DNA of 59,503 nt from Anaerolineaceae bacterium UBA6073 (GTDB taxonomy: Bacteria; Chloroflexota; Anaerolineae; Anaerolineales; Anaerolineaceae): the NCBI GenBank assembly GCA_002436085.1, contig DIXT01000020.1:1-59503 (forward strand), read 5' to 3'. Each line of letters begins with the position of its first letter. Positions within the stretch are counted from its first letter, which is position 1. This document shows positions 16,050 to 24,913 of this stretch, one piece after another. The position numbers and the translations under genes were made by a program. Below the pieces are notes generated by a model. That model did not search any database, was not told the origin of the DNA, and saw only the letters and a program-made list of their open reading frames with translations.

Positions 16050-17171
16050 ATGGACGAGAATAACGAAAACCTAACACAAGAAAATTCTTCAAGTGCGGAC
16101 CCGGAAACACCGGTCAACATGGCTGAAACTGACCTTAGTGCAGAAACGACAGTTGAAACCGCGCCGATACGCAAACGCCGCTTACCGTGGATTTGGCTGG
16201 GCGTGCTCTTCTTCATCCTGATGCTCGCCTTGGGCGTGTTTCTGGGTTACCGTCAGGGGATCGCGCGGCGGCTGGCCCGCGAGCAGACCACGGTGGTGGA
16301 AGTGGCAGCCGAACAATACCAGATGGCTTTCCAGGATATGGCCGCCGGCAATTATCAGAACGCCAAAGCGCGCATCGAGTATGTCATCAAGATTTATCCG
16401 CAGTTTCCGGGCGCGCCTGAGCTGCTGCGCAGCATCCTGATGAACATCGAACAGCCTACACCCACGGCCACATTGGCGATCATCGCGTCGCTGACGCCTG
16501 CTCCCAGCGGTACGCCGGACACTCGCAGCGCGGAGGAAGCCTTCAACGCGATTAGCGCCGCTGCCGCTGCCAAAGACTGGCAGGCTGTGGTCGACAACGT
16601 GATTGCTATCCAGCAGATAAACTACGACTATCGGACCGTCGATGTAGCAGGTTACTACTACATCGCGCTGCGCAACCTTGGCATACAGAAAATTCAGGCG
16701 GGCGAACTGGAGCAAGGCTTGTTTGATCTGTCATCCGCGGAACAAATCGGACCACTGGATGGAGAAGCGGAGGGCGTGCGCTCGTGGGCGACGCTTTACC
16801 TGAGCGGCGCGAGCTTTTGGGACGTAAACTGGCAGCGCGCGATTGACATTTTCCAGCAAATAAAAGAGGCATATCCCTACATGATGGACGCCTCAGGCAT
16901 GACTGCCATTGAGCGCTACCGCGTGGCTCTTTTCAAATATGGCGACCAGATTGCCGGCGCCGGGGACTACTGCACCGCTTACCAGTACTATCTGAGGTCT
17001 CTGGCGGTCGCGCAGGACCCTAGCGTCCAGGCTACGGCTGACCTTTACAAGCAGAACTGCGAAGCATCGCGGCCTACAGAGGTGACACCAACAGAGCCTA
17101 CGCCGCCGGGTGAGACGCCCATCCCGCCGACGGAGGAAACGCCGCCCCCGACGGAAGAGCCAACGCCATAA
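16050..17171 (+). CDS. Single-pass membrane protein with TPR-like extracytoplasmic region and Thr/Pro-rich tail
   Basis: I do not recognise a named family. The 373 aa product starts with an acidic cytoplasmic region of about 45 residues and has a basic stop KRRLPW, then one membrane helix at about 48-70 (WIWLGVLFFILMLALG). After it come helical segments with the spacing of tetratricopeptide repeats, for example YQMAFQDMAAGNYQNAKARIEYVIKI-type stretches near 90-110 and further units to about 320. The last 35 residues are a Thr/Pro/Glu-rich tail, typical of surface linkers in Anaerolineae. It may organise a protein complex at the outer face of the membrane. A terminator follows. Confidence 0.8.
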   Translation: MDENNENLTQENSSSADPETPVNMAETDLSAETTVETAPIRKRRLPWIWLGVLFFILMLALGVFLGYRQGIARRLAREQTTVVEVAAEQYQMAFQDMAAGNYQNAKARIEYVIKIYPQFPGAPELLRSILMNIEQPTPTATLAIIASLTPAPSGTPDTRSAEEAFNAISAAAAAKDWQAVVDNVIAIQQINYDYRTVDVAGYYYIALRNLGIQKIQAGELEQGLFDLSSAEQIGPLDGEAEGVRSWATLYLSGASFWDVNWQRAIDIFQQIKEAYPYMMDASGMTAIERYRVALFKYGDQIAGAGDYCTAYQYYLRSLAVAQDPSVQATADLYKQNCEASRPTEVTPTEPTPPGETPIPPTEETPPPTEEPTP

Positions 17172-17189
17172 ACGTTACAAGCAAAAAAT

Positions 17190-17227
17190 ACAGCCTGGTG
17201 AAGCAATTTTCAACGGGCTGTTTTTTG
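17190..17227 (+). terminator. Intrinsic terminator
   Basis: ACAGCC (17190-17195) and GGCTGT (17216-17221) form a stem with a 20-nt loop, followed by a T-run. It lies 19 nt after the TPR-like gene and could also slow read-through towards the convergent rimO. Confidence 0.65.
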
Positions 17228-17248
17228 TGTAATGGATAGGGGGTGGTA

Positions 17249-18598
17249 CTAGGTCGAAGGCTGAACGACTTCCCCAAACAAGTCGTGCTGCATAGCGCCT
17301 TTGACGCGCACCGAAAGCATATCCCCGATTTCCGCTGTGCCTTCCGCGATCATGAGACCGTCGATTTCCGGCGCGTCGCGGTAAGTCCTGCCGACCAAAA
17401 TGTTGTGTTCCGGATCAGTCCCTTCCACCAGCATGCTGAAAATCTTGTGCTTCAGCTGTTGGTTTTTTTGCAGGGATATGCCAGCCTGGAGCGTCATCAG
17501 TTCTTCCCGGCGGGCTTCTTTTACGGCCTGGGGGATGGGATCTGCAAGCTCTTCAGCGGGTGTGCCTTCTTCCGGTGAGTAGGTGAATACCCCGACATGG
17601 TCGAATTGCATCTCTCGCAGAAAATTGAGGAGGGTTTGAAAGCGCTCTTCAGTTTCATTCGGGAAGCCGACGATCAATGTCGTCCGGATGACAAGCTCAG
17701 GGATGCGCGCGCGCATTTTCGCGATGGTTTTGCGCACCCAGTCCACGTCCGACGGCCGGCGCATCGCGCGCAGAACCTCGGGGTCCGCGTGCTGCAGGGG
17801 GATGTCGAGATAGGGCAGAAGCTGCCTGGAGCCGGCCATCAGGTCAATCAGGCGCTCGGAGATGTATCCAGGGAAAGTGTACAGCAGCCGCACCCAGGGA
17901 ACCTTGGGAATTGCTGGCAGCAGCGCTTCCAGCAGGTCCGGTAAGCCGTCCTGAACACCGAGATCCTGACCATAGTCGGTCACATCCTGGGCAATCAAGT
18001 TGATTTCCTGCATGCCGGCTTCCTGCAGCGCGAGCGCGTCGGACAGAATATCTTCCTTGCGCCTGCTGACTAAAGAGCCTTTGATACCTGGAATAGCGCA
18101 AAAGGCGCATGAGCGCCGACAGCCGTCCGCGATTTTTAGATAGCTGCTGCGCCCCTGGATGGTGTAGCCCGGCAAGCCAGAAATGAAGCGTATGCGTTCA
18201 TGTTCCGGGATGAACGTGCTGGGAGACGCGTCAGTTTTTTCCCTCAGACGCGCAAGCAGAGGCAAGATGTCCCCCAGGTCGCGCGTACCAATCATGCCAT
18301 CAATCCCGGGCACCTGTTCCATGAGCCTTTCCTGGTAGCGCTGGGAGAGGCAGCCCGCGGCAATCAATTTTTGCCCGCGCTTTTTGCGGCGGGCAAAATA
18401 TTCCAGTTCGCTGATAGATTCCGCCCTGGCATCGTGGATAAAACCGCAGGTATTGACAATGATAAATTCCGCCTGAGCAGGCTCAGCAAATTTTAAGGAA
18501 GCCTGGCCTAAGAGCAAGCTCTCAATGCTGCTGGAGTCCACCAGGTTTTTTGCGCAGCCCATAGTGCTGATATAGAAAGTACCAGGCTCAATTTTCAT
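17249..18598 (-). CDS. rimO: Ribosomal protein S12 methylthiotransferase RimO
   Basis: RimO is a radical-SAM enzyme that adds a methylthio group to an aspartate of ribosomal protein S12, close to the decoding centre. The 449 aa protein has the N-terminal cluster cysteines Cys15 (MGCAKNLVDS, the RimO version rather than MiaB), Cys51 and Cys83. The radical-SAM cysteines are Cys160, Cys164 and Cys167 in GCRRSCAFCAIP, and a C-terminal TRAM domain is present. The start codon overlaps the rodZ stop as ATGA, so the two genes are co-transcribed and translationally coupled. Confidence 0.94.
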   Translation of the reverse strand: MKIEPGTFYISTMGCAKNLVDSSSIESLLLGQASLKFAEPAQAEFIIVNTCGFIHDARAESISELEYFARRKKRGQKLIAAGCLSQRYQERLMEQVPGIDGMIGTRDLGDILPLLARLREKTDASPSTFIPEHERIRFISGLPGYTIQGRSSYLKIADGCRRSCAFCAIPGIKGSLVSRRKEDILSDALALQEAGMQEINLIAQDVTDYGQDLGVQDGLPDLLEALLPAIPKVPWVRLLYTFPGYISERLIDLMAGSRQLLPYLDIPLQHADPEVLRAMRRPSDVDWVRKTIAKMRARIPELVIRTTLIVGFPNETEERFQTLLNFLREMQFDHVGVFTYSPEEGTPAEELADPIPQAVKEARREELMTLQAGISLQKNQQLKHKIFSMLVEGTDPEHNILVGRTYRDAPEIDGLMIAEGTAEIGDMLSVRVKGAMQHDLFGEVVQPST

Positions 18599-19908
18599 GG
18601 TTTTGGAGTAGGTGAGGGGGTCAGCAAGAAGGAGGGCATGGAGGATAGGTCCGTCATGCCGGTCGGGTCAAAGCGCAGCCGGCCGACTTCGCCGACGCGG
18701 TTGATTGGTTCCAGGGCGGAACTATTAAAGACAAAAGAAAGCGCAGCAATATTTCCGGCTTCTACTTCAATGTATTCATCCGCGCTGTACGCGCTGGCGC
18801 TTCCGGCGGCCATTCTACCCCTGAAGACTTCTTTACCGTCAGCGCTCACACGCACCCAGACAGTCTGGCGCGCCTGAATAACCAGCTGGACAGAAGCTGT
18901 GGTGTCGGTGGGTAAAATAAGCGGAGTTGGCGAGGGCAGCAGGGCGACCTGTTCGGTTATGGCCGGGCTCGGTGTTGGCATAATCTCTACCGGGGTTTGG
19001 GAGCCGATAATCACATCCATCATTTCAGGCAACAGCGTGGAATCTGCGCCCGCGTCTGGTCGGTTGATCAGGTCAACGGTGCCCCACAACAGGAAAACGA
19101 GAATTCCACCCACCAGGATGGTGCCAAAAAAGAGGTCAAGTGTAAAAAAACGGCGCAAAGCTAGCAGGAACGGCGGAAGACGGCGGGCAGTTTTTTTCTT
19201 TTTGGAATCAGGCGCAGCTTTCTCCAGCCGGCGTTCCTGCAGAGCGTCCGCGAAGCGGATCATCAGCAGTTCCGTGTCCAGGTTCAGGAAGCGCGCGTAG
19301 GTCTGCAGCAGCCCCTTAGCATCGGATAGGCTAGCAAAAGTGTCCAGCTGCCCCTGTTCGAGCGCAACCAGTTGTTTTTTAGGAATGTGGGTGTGTTCCA
19401 CCAGGATTTCCCAGGGAACATCCAGGTATTTGCGCCGCATTTGCAGTTCCCGACCGATTTCTTCCAGGATTTGCTGGGAGCGCGTACTGGGTGCCAGCGC
19501 TGGGGCAGGCTTTTCGGCTGTTTTTTTTGCTAATTTGCTGGGCTTGGGTAGGAATGCGGGCTTGCTTTTCCCGGTTTTCTTTAGCGCGGTGGGTTTAGAA
19601 GGATTTTCAGGCGGTTCAACCGGGTTTATTTGCGGCGTAAGCACAGAGGTGGCCGGCTTTAAGGCGGTTTCCTCAGGCAGCGCAGGGTTAGGCGCTTCAG
19701 CTGGCGTTTCGAGTGCGACGCCCAGAAAATCCGCGTAAATTTTTAGGAAACCGCGCACTTGTGTCCGCGAACCCAACTCAGCGTATTCATCCGCTTCGAG
19801 GGCTTCCAGCAGAGAGAGCCGAATGCGCGTCGCGCTCGCAACCTGTTCGAGCGGGATGCGCCTTTCTTCGCGAATAGATTTCAGCTGTGAGCCGGAAAGT
19901 TCAGACAT
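18595..19908 (-). CDS. RodZ-like protein with two cytoplasmic helix-turn-helix domains
   Basis: RodZ links the MreB cytoskeleton to the cell-wall machinery. The 437 aa protein has a first HTH_25/XRE-type domain at about 5-75 (LKSIREERRIPLEQVASATRI-type), a Lys/Pro-rich linker, and a second similar HTH domain at about 145-225. One membrane helix follows at about 265-290, then an extracytoplasmic Pro/Thr-rich linker and a C-terminal DUF4115-like beta domain at about 335-420. Classical RodZ has only one HTH, so the duplication is unusual. It is the first gene of a rodZ-rimO pair. Its role in cell shape is inferred from the architecture. Confidence 0.82.
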   Translation of the reverse strand: MSELSGSQLKSIREERRIPLEQVASATRIRLSLLEALEADEYAELGSRTQVRGFLKIYADFLGVALETPAEAPNPALPEETALKPATSVLTPQINPVEPPENPSKPTALKKTGKSKPAFLPKPSKLAKKTAEKPAPALAPSTRSQQILEEIGRELQMRRKYLDVPWEILVEHTHIPKKQLVALEQGQLDTFASLSDAKGLLQTYARFLNLDTELLMIRFADALQERRLEKAAPDSKKKKTARRLPPFLLALRRFFTLDLFFGTILVGGILVFLLWGTVDLINRPDAGADSTLLPEMMDVIIGSQTPVEIMPTPSPAITEQVALLPSPTPLILPTDTTASVQLVIQARQTVWVRVSADGKEVFRGRMAAGSASAYSADEYIEVEAGNIAALSFVFNSSALEPINRVGEVGRLRFDPTGMTDLSSMPSFLLTPSPTPKP

Positions 19909-19918
19909 AAGTCCATTT

Positions 19919-19959
19919 TAACAAAACCAGCCTGTTCTGCCAAATTAGAAACAGGCTGG
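19919..19959 (-). terminator. Intrinsic terminator after rplI
   Basis: CCAGCCTGTT (19927-19936) and AACAGGCTGG (19950-19959) form a perfect 10-bp stem. In the minus direction it is followed by a T-rich run (TTTTGTT, 19926-19920). It closes rplI and separates it from rodZ. Confidence 0.8.
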
Positions 19960-19983
19960 ATTAACTCTGAGAGTTTGAGTAGA

Positions 19984-20526
19984 TTACGCTTCAGCGCTAT
20001 CTTCAGTCTCTATAGCAGATGCTTCCTCGGCAGCAGGCGCAACAGGTTCGGCGGCCTTTGCGGGGCGTGCTTTTACCGCTTCGCCTTCGCGATGGACGAT
20101 AACCTGAAGCAGCGGGATTAAATCGATGGTCAGGTGTACAGGTACTTCAAACTCGCCCAGCGTACGGATCGGTTCCAGCACGATCTGGTGGCGGTCAAGC
20201 TCAATGCCCTTCAGCTCCTTGACCCTATCGGCAACCATCTGGCTGGAGACAGAACCATAGAGTTTTCCGGTTTCGCTGGCTTTCATGGCGAATTCAAGTT
20301 GGAGACCAGATAGAATATCCGCCACGCCCTTGAGTTCGTTGTTCAGTACCGCACGCTTTTCGCTTGCTTTGTGACCGATTGCTTCTGCCAATTTGATGGA
20401 ATTCGCAGTGGCTGGCAGCGCCAGTCCCTGGGGAATCAGGTAGTTCCTGCCGTATCCATCCGCAACTTTTTTGATATCCCCCGCACGACCTAATTTGTAA
20501 ACGTCCTTAATTAATAAAACTTTCAT
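19984..20526 (-). CDS. rplI: 50S ribosomal protein L9
   Basis: L9 binds 23S rRNA and helps hold the reading frame. The N-terminal domain MKVLLIKDVYKLGRAGDIKKVADGYGRN-type start (residues 1-28) and the LIPQGLALPAT motif are canonical, followed by the long connecting helix and the C-terminal domain to about residue 148. The protein is 180 aa against about 150 usual; the extra 30 residues are an Ala/Glu/Pro-rich tail of no known role. In many bacteria rplI follows rpsF-rpsR, but here it stands alone, 38 kb away from them in the window. AAAGGGC lies before the start codon. Confidence 0.96.
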   Translation of the reverse strand: MKVLLIKDVYKLGRAGDIKKVADGYGRNYLIPQGLALPATANSIKLAEAIGHKASEKRAVLNNELKGVADILSGLQLEFAMKASETGKLYGSVSSQMVADRVKELKGIELDRHQIVLEPIRTLGEFEVPVHLTIDLIPLLQVIVHREGEAVKARPAKAAEPVAPAAEEASAIETEDSAEA

Positions 20527-20630
20527 CTCAAGCCCTTTCTAAAGCTTATAGTGGTATTTGCCCGGAATGAAGGGTACAACACCCGAGCCGCACTATTCTA
20601 TCACATTTATTGAATGTCAAATTCCTTTTT

Positions 20631-20682
20631 GGGATGACAGAATGGGATGACAGAATGGGAAGACAGAATGGGAAGACAGAAA
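20631..20682 (+). repeat. 13-bp tandem repeat, four copies
   Basis: The unit GGGATGACAGAAT occurs at 20631-20643 and 20644-20656, then with one change (GGGAAGACAGAAT) at 20657-20669 and 20670-20682, the last copy with one further change at its end. It lies between rplI and the divergent mutase gene, about 20 bp before the TATACT box at 20705-20710. Confidence 0.75.
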
Positions 20683-20748
20683 CCCGCCTGAGGTCTGAAT
20701 GGATTATACTTACAGAGCTTGAGCGATTATCTTAAACCGAGGGTTGAT

Positions 20749-22404
20749 ATGACTGATCAAGAGCATTTTAAGGCATGGTGGACTGAACTTTACGCACGTT
20801 CCATCCGAAAATTCCCTGAACGTAAACCATTTTTTTATACCTCATCAGGGATACCGCTTCACCCGATTGTCCCACCCGATAGTATCCATCCGGGACGCTT
20901 TAATGAGCTTGGTTTCCCGGGTCAGTACCCTTTTGTGCGCGGCGTGCAGCCCACCATGTACCGCGGACGCTTTTGGACGATGCGCCAGTATGCGGGTTAT
21001 TCCAGCGCGGAAGAATCGAACGCGCGCTACCGCTTTTTACTTGAGCAGGGGCAGACCGGACTTTCAGTTGCTTTTGATCTGCCGACCCAGATTGGTTATG
21101 ACGCAGACGATCCGATTGCTCTTGGCGAGGTAGGCAAGGTCGGGGTGTCAATTTCCTCCATTGAGGACATGGAAACTCTATTCCAGGAAATTCCGTTGGA
21201 TAAAGTATCCACCAGCATGACTATTAACGCTCCGGCAGCTATTTTATTGGCTGCCTATATTGCGGTTGCGAAAAAGCAGGGCGTGGACGCCGGCAAACTG
21301 CGCGGAACCATCCAGAACGATATCCTGAAGGAGTATGTTGCCCGCGGAACTTACATATTCCCACCCGCGCCGAGCATGCGCTTGATCACGGACACCATGC
21401 GTTATTGTCAGCAGGAAGTCCTCAACTGGAATACCATCAGCATTTCCGGCTACCACATTCGCGAAGCAGGCTCTACCGCCGCGCAAGAAGTGGGATTTAC
21501 GCTGGCCAACGCCATTGCGTACATCGAAGCCGCGCAGGCAGCCGGCATGGTAGTGGACGAATTTGCTCCGCAGCTTTCATTTTTCTTTAACGCGCACAAC
21601 AACTTCCTGGAAGAAATCGCCAAATTCCGAGCGGCGCGGCGGCTTTACGCCCGCATTATGAAAGAACGCTTCCAAACTAAAAAGTCGGAATCGCAAAAAC
21701 TGCGCTTTCATACCCAGACCGCCGGCTCCACGCTCACCGCGCAGCAGCCGGAAAACAACGTGGTGCGCGTAACGCTGCAGGCTTTGGCGGCCGTCCTGGG
21801 AGGCACGCAGTCCCTGCACACTAACAGCATGGACGAAGCGCTCTGGCTGCCGACCGAAAAATCCGTGCAGGTAGCGCTGCGCACCCAGCAGATCATCGCC
21901 TATGAGTCCGGCGTGGCGGATACCGTGGATCCCCTGGCCGGGTCTTACCTGATTGAATACCTGACCGATCAAATCGAAGAAAAGGCGGATGCCTATATCC
22001 GCAAGATTGACGAGTTGGGCGGCGCGCTGAAGGCAATTGAGTGTGGTTATGTCTCCAACGAGATACAAGATGCCGCATTCAGCGCCCAGCGCAGACTTGA
22101 GACAGGCGAAGACGTGGTGGTGGGCGTAAATAAATTCCAACAGCATGAGACGCTTGAACTGGAATCCTTGCGCATCAACCCGGTAATAGAAGCCCAACAG
22201 CGGGAGCGCCTGGCACGTCTGCGCCAGAGCAGAGATCCGCAGCGCGCAGCCGAACTGATGAGCCGATTGGAGACTGCCGCCAAAGGTACAGAGAACCTGA
22301 TGCCGCTTTTTATTGAATGTGTTGAAAACAAATTGACCCTGGGCGAAATCTGCAACTTACTGCGCAGCGTCTGGGGTGAATACCGCGCTCCAAATTTCTT
22401 CTAA
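20749..22404 (+). CDS. Methylmalonyl-CoA mutase, catalytic (large) chain
   Basis: This chain, together with a separate B12-binding subunit, interconverts (R)-methylmalonyl-CoA and succinyl-CoA. The 551 aa protein carries the TIM-barrel catalytic domain: YRGRFWTMRQYAGYSSAEESN near residue 65, QTGLSVAFDLPTQIGYD near 105, GTIQNDILKEYVARGTYIFPP near 185, with the Arg that marks methylmalonyl over isobutyryl substrates, and GGTQSLHTNSMDEA near 355. The C-terminal cobalamin domain (DxHxxG) is absent, as in two-gene archaeal-type mutases; the small subunit is not in this window. GAGGG precedes ATG 20749 by 5 nt, so I prefer it to TTG 20719. The epimerase follows 9 nt later. Confidence 0.9.
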   Translation: MTDQEHFKAWWTELYARSIRKFPERKPFFYTSSGIPLHPIVPPDSIHPGRFNELGFPGQYPFVRGVQPTMYRGRFWTMRQYAGYSSAEESNARYRFLLEQGQTGLSVAFDLPTQIGYDADDPIALGEVGKVGVSISSIEDMETLFQEIPLDKVSTSMTINAPAAILLAAYIAVAKKQGVDAGKLRGTIQNDILKEYVARGTYIFPPAPSMRLITDTMRYCQQEVLNWNTISISGYHIREAGSTAAQEVGFTLANAIAYIEAAQAAGMVVDEFAPQLSFFFNAHNNFLEEIAKFRAARRLYARIMKERFQTKKSESQKLRFHTQTAGSTLTAQQPENNVVRVTLQALAAVLGGTQSLHTNSMDEALWLPTEKSVQVALRTQQIIAYESGVADTVDPLAGSYLIEYLTDQIEEKADAYIRKIDELGGALKAIECGYVSNEIQDAAFSAQRRLETGEDVVVGVNKFQQHETLELESLRINPVIEAQQRERLARLRQSRDPQRAAELMSRLETAAKGTENLMPLFIECVENKLTLGEICNLLRSVWGEYRAPNFF

Positions 22405-22413
22405 AAGGAAGCT

Positions 22414-22818
22414 ATGAAACCAATAAAAATCAACCATATTGCCATCGTCGTCAGGGATATCGATGCGTCGCTCGATTTTTGGGTGAAAGCATTTGGCCTG
22501 CAGGTGGACCACATTGAGGATGTACCCTCACAAGCTTCCAAGGTCGCTTTTTTGCCCGTGGGCGAGAGCGAAGTGGAACTGGTGCAGCCAACCAGCACGG
22601 ATAGCGGCATGGCAGCCTACCTGGAAAAACGCGGAGAAGGCATGCACCACCTGTGCATTGAAGTCGAGGATATTGACGCGGCGCTGGCACATCTAAAAGC
22701 GCTGGACGTGCGCTTAATCAATACTGAACCGGAAGTGCTGCCCGGTAGAAAGATGGCATTTATCCATCCTAAGGTTGCCAACGGCGTTTTGATTGAGCTT
22801 TATCAGCTGACAGAATAG
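22414..22818 (+). CDS. mce: Methylmalonyl-CoA epimerase
   Basis: The epimerase converts (S)- to (R)-methylmalonyl-CoA, the form used by the mutase encoded just upstream. The 134 aa protein is a vicinal-oxygen-chelate fold dimer by homology. Metal ligands are visible as His in the INHIAIVV start, His in GEGMHHLCIEVEDID near residue 72, and Glu in VLIELYQ at the C-terminus. The gene starts 9 nt after the mutase stop with AAAGGAAG as ribosome binding site. Together the pair supports a methylmalonyl-CoA route for propionyl-CoA or succinate. Confidence 0.94.
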   Translation: MKPIKINHIAIVVRDIDASLDFWVKAFGLQVDHIEDVPSQASKVAFLPVGESEVELVQPTSTDSGMAAYLEKRGEGMHHLCIEVEDIDAALAHLKALDVRLINTEPEVLPGRKMAFIHPKVANGVLIELYQLTE

Positions 22819-22904
22819 CCCTGTATGTTTCGCTCCTCACCAGCGAAGCAAAAGAGGCTGAATTTTCAGGAAGAAAAACTGTCAGCGGACGCAAAGGAGA
22901 GAGA

Positions 22905-24239
22905 ATGCTGATTACGAACGGGAAAATCGTCATCTGGGGGGATAATCCTGAGATTATTGAGGGGAAAACGCTGCATCTGCAAGACGGCCTGATTGAAAGC
23001 ATCGGGGATGCAGGCATGCTAAAGACCGCTTACCCGCAGGAGGAAATCCTGGATGCTGGCGGGCAGCTGGTGATGGCTGGAAATATTTGCGCGCACACGC
23101 ACTTTTACGGCGCGTTTTCGCGCGGTATGGCAATCCCGGGGGAGCCGCCTGCTGACTTTTCCGCAATCCTGAGCAGCCTATGGTGGAAGCTTGACAAAGC
23201 CCTCGACGATGAGGGCGTGCGTTATTCCGCTTTGGTCTGCCTGGTGGACGCGATTAAGTACGGCACCACCACGCTCTTTGACCACCACGCTTCCCCAAAT
23301 TACATTGACGGGTCCCTGGACATCATCGCGGATGCCGTCCGCCAAGCCGGGCTGCGGGCTTCGTTGTGTTACGAGGTGACCGACCGAGATGGCGAGGAGC
23401 GCGCGCTGTCTGGAATCCGTGAAAATGCCCGCTTTATTGACAAAGTGGCCAGAGGCATGGAAAACCAGCTGATAAGAGCGCATTTTGGTCTGCATGCCAG
23501 CCTGACTGTCTCGGCGGAAACACTGGAGCGCTGCCAGGCAGCCAACACGCACCGGGCGGGCTTCCATGTGCACGCAGCCGAGGGTTTCGTGGACCAGGAG
23601 GACAGCCTGCGGAAATATGGGCAGCGTGTCATCGAACGCTTCTATCAGCAAGGCATTCTGGGAGAGAAAAGCATCCTGGTGCACGGCGTACATGCCAACG
23701 AACGGGAGCTGGATTTGCTGGCGGAGACGAAGACCTGGCTCTCGCACCAGCCGCGCTCGAACATGAACAATGCGGTCGGGGTTGCGCCCGTCCTGGATAT
23801 GCTCAGCCGCGGCGTCAAGGTCGTGCTGGGTAATGACGGCTTTTCCAATGCAATGTGGGAAGAATGGAAAGCTGCGTACTTCATCCAGAAAGACCATGGG
23901 CACGACCCGCGTCTGATGAATGGCTACGACGTCATGAAAATCGCTGTGGAGAATAATTCGAAGCTGGCAACTCAAACTTATAATGGTTTGCGCGTAGGCA
24001 AAATAGAGCCCGGCGCAGCAGCCGATCTGATCCTGGTCGATTACCATCCGATCACCCCTTTGACCGCCGGGAATTTGCCCTGGCACATCCTGTTCGGTTT
24101 CAGGGAGGGCATGGTGACCAGTACGATTGTGGCAGGCAAGCTGCTCATGCGGGATAGAAAGCTGCTTTGGTCGGACGAAGCCGAAATCGCTGCCAAAGCC
24201 CGCGAAGCTGCGCTACGAACCTGGAAAAAAATTCAATAG
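22905..24239 (+). CDS. ssnA: SsnA-like amidohydrolase of the molybdenum-hydroxylase locus
   Basis: This 444 aa protein belongs to the metal-dependent amidohydrolase superfamily that deaminates or opens N-heterocycles. It has GNICAHTHFYGAFSRG near residue 60 with the first metal-binding HxH, GFHVHAAEG near 216, VHGVHANEREL near 260, and the terminal Asp of VVLGNDGFS near 312. The sequence around GAFSRGMAIPGE is like SsnA, a protein encoded beside selenium-dependent molybdenum hydroxylases (E. coli ssnA-ygfM-xdhD). The same partners occur 4.5 kb downstream here, which supports the call. Its true substrate is not known; purine-like or pyrimidine-like rings are plausible. AAAGGAGAG precedes the start. 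Confidence 0.85.
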   Translation: MLITNGKIVIWGDNPEIIEGKTLHLQDGLIESIGDAGMLKTAYPQEEILDAGGQLVMAGNICAHTHFYGAFSRGMAIPGEPPADFSAILSSLWWKLDKALDDEGVRYSALVCLVDAIKYGTTTLFDHHASPNYIDGSLDIIADAVRQAGLRASLCYEVTDRDGEERALSGIRENARFIDKVARGMENQLIRAHFGLHASLTVSAETLERCQAANTHRAGFHVHAAEGFVDQEDSLRKYGQRVIERFYQQGILGEKSILVHGVHANERELDLLAETKTWLSHQPRSNMNNAVGVAPVLDMLSRGVKVVLGNDGFSNAMWEEWKAAYFIQKDHGHDPRLMNGYDVMKIAVENNSKLATQTYNGLRVGKIEPGAAADLILVDYHPITPLTAGNLPWHILFGFREGMVTSTIVAGKLLMRDRKLLWSDEAEIAAKAREAALRTWKKIQ

Positions 24240-24252
24240 AAAGAGATACACG

Positions 24253-24912
24253 ATGACATACACAATTGGGATTATTGGCGGAACTGGGAGAGAAGGAAAG
24301 GGTCTGGCGTACCGCTGGGCGAAGGCTGGACACCGTGTTCTGATTGGCTCGCGCACGGCAGAAAAAGCTTTGGCTGCCGCAGCGGATCTTGCTGCGCTGC
24401 TGCCGCAGGAGGCTCGCATTGAAGGTATGCCCAACGCAGCGGCTGTTGAGCAATGCGATATTGCCGTCCTGACGGTTCCGTTCGCAGCGCACTCGGATAC
24501 GCTGCAGACATTAAAAGATTTGCTGCAAGGAAAAATCCTGATTGACGTCACCGTTCCACTAAACCCTGCGAAAGTTACGCGGGTTTCCATCTCCCCGGAA
24601 GGTTCCGCTGCCCAACAAGCTCAGAAAATCCTGGGGGAAGGTGTTCAGGTCGTGGCGGCCTTTCAAAACATCGCCTATGATCATCTCCTGAAAGACGAAA
24701 TTGTAGAGTGCGACGTGCTGGTCAGCGGGACGGGAAAAGAAGCCCGCCGGACTGTGATTGGTCTGGTACAGGATGCCGGTTTGACAGGTTGGGACGCAGG
24801 CGTCATCGAAAATTCTGTTGTGATCGAGGGGCTGACACCGATTCTGATTGGGCTCAATATCCAACATAAGGTCAGCTCAGCCGGAATAAAAATTACCGGG
24901 ATTCCAGAGTAG
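24253..24912 (+). CDS. npdG: F420H2:NADP+ oxidoreductase
   Basis: This 219 aa enzyme would pass hydride between NADPH and coenzyme F420. It has the NADP-binding start IGIIGGTGREGKGLA (residues 4-18) and SRTAEKA for the NADP phosphate, followed by VLTVPF and the family segments KILIDVTVPL and VVAAFQNIA. The frame is open upstream into ssnA, but ATG 24253 has AAAGAGA before it and gives the standard N-terminus. The gene is directly followed by cofE with one base between them, so F420 reduction and F420 synthesis are co-expressed. Confidence 0.92.
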   Translation: MTYTIGIIGGTGREGKGLAYRWAKAGHRVLIGSRTAEKALAAAADLAALLPQEARIEGMPNAAAVEQCDIAVLTVPFAAHSDTLQTLKDLLQGKILIDVTVPLNPAKVTRVSISPEGSAAQQAQKILGEGVQVVAAFQNIAYDHLLKDEIVECDVLVSGTGKEARRTVIGLVQDAGLTGWDAGVIENSVVIEGLTPILIGLNIQHKVSSAGIKITGIPE

Positions 24913-24913
24913 A

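Noticed and set aside
22827..22850. Small hairpin TTCGCT/AGCGAA in the gap between mce and ssnA, considered as a terminator or riboswitch.
   Set aside because: There is no T-run after it and no known riboswitch consensus in the 86-bp gap.
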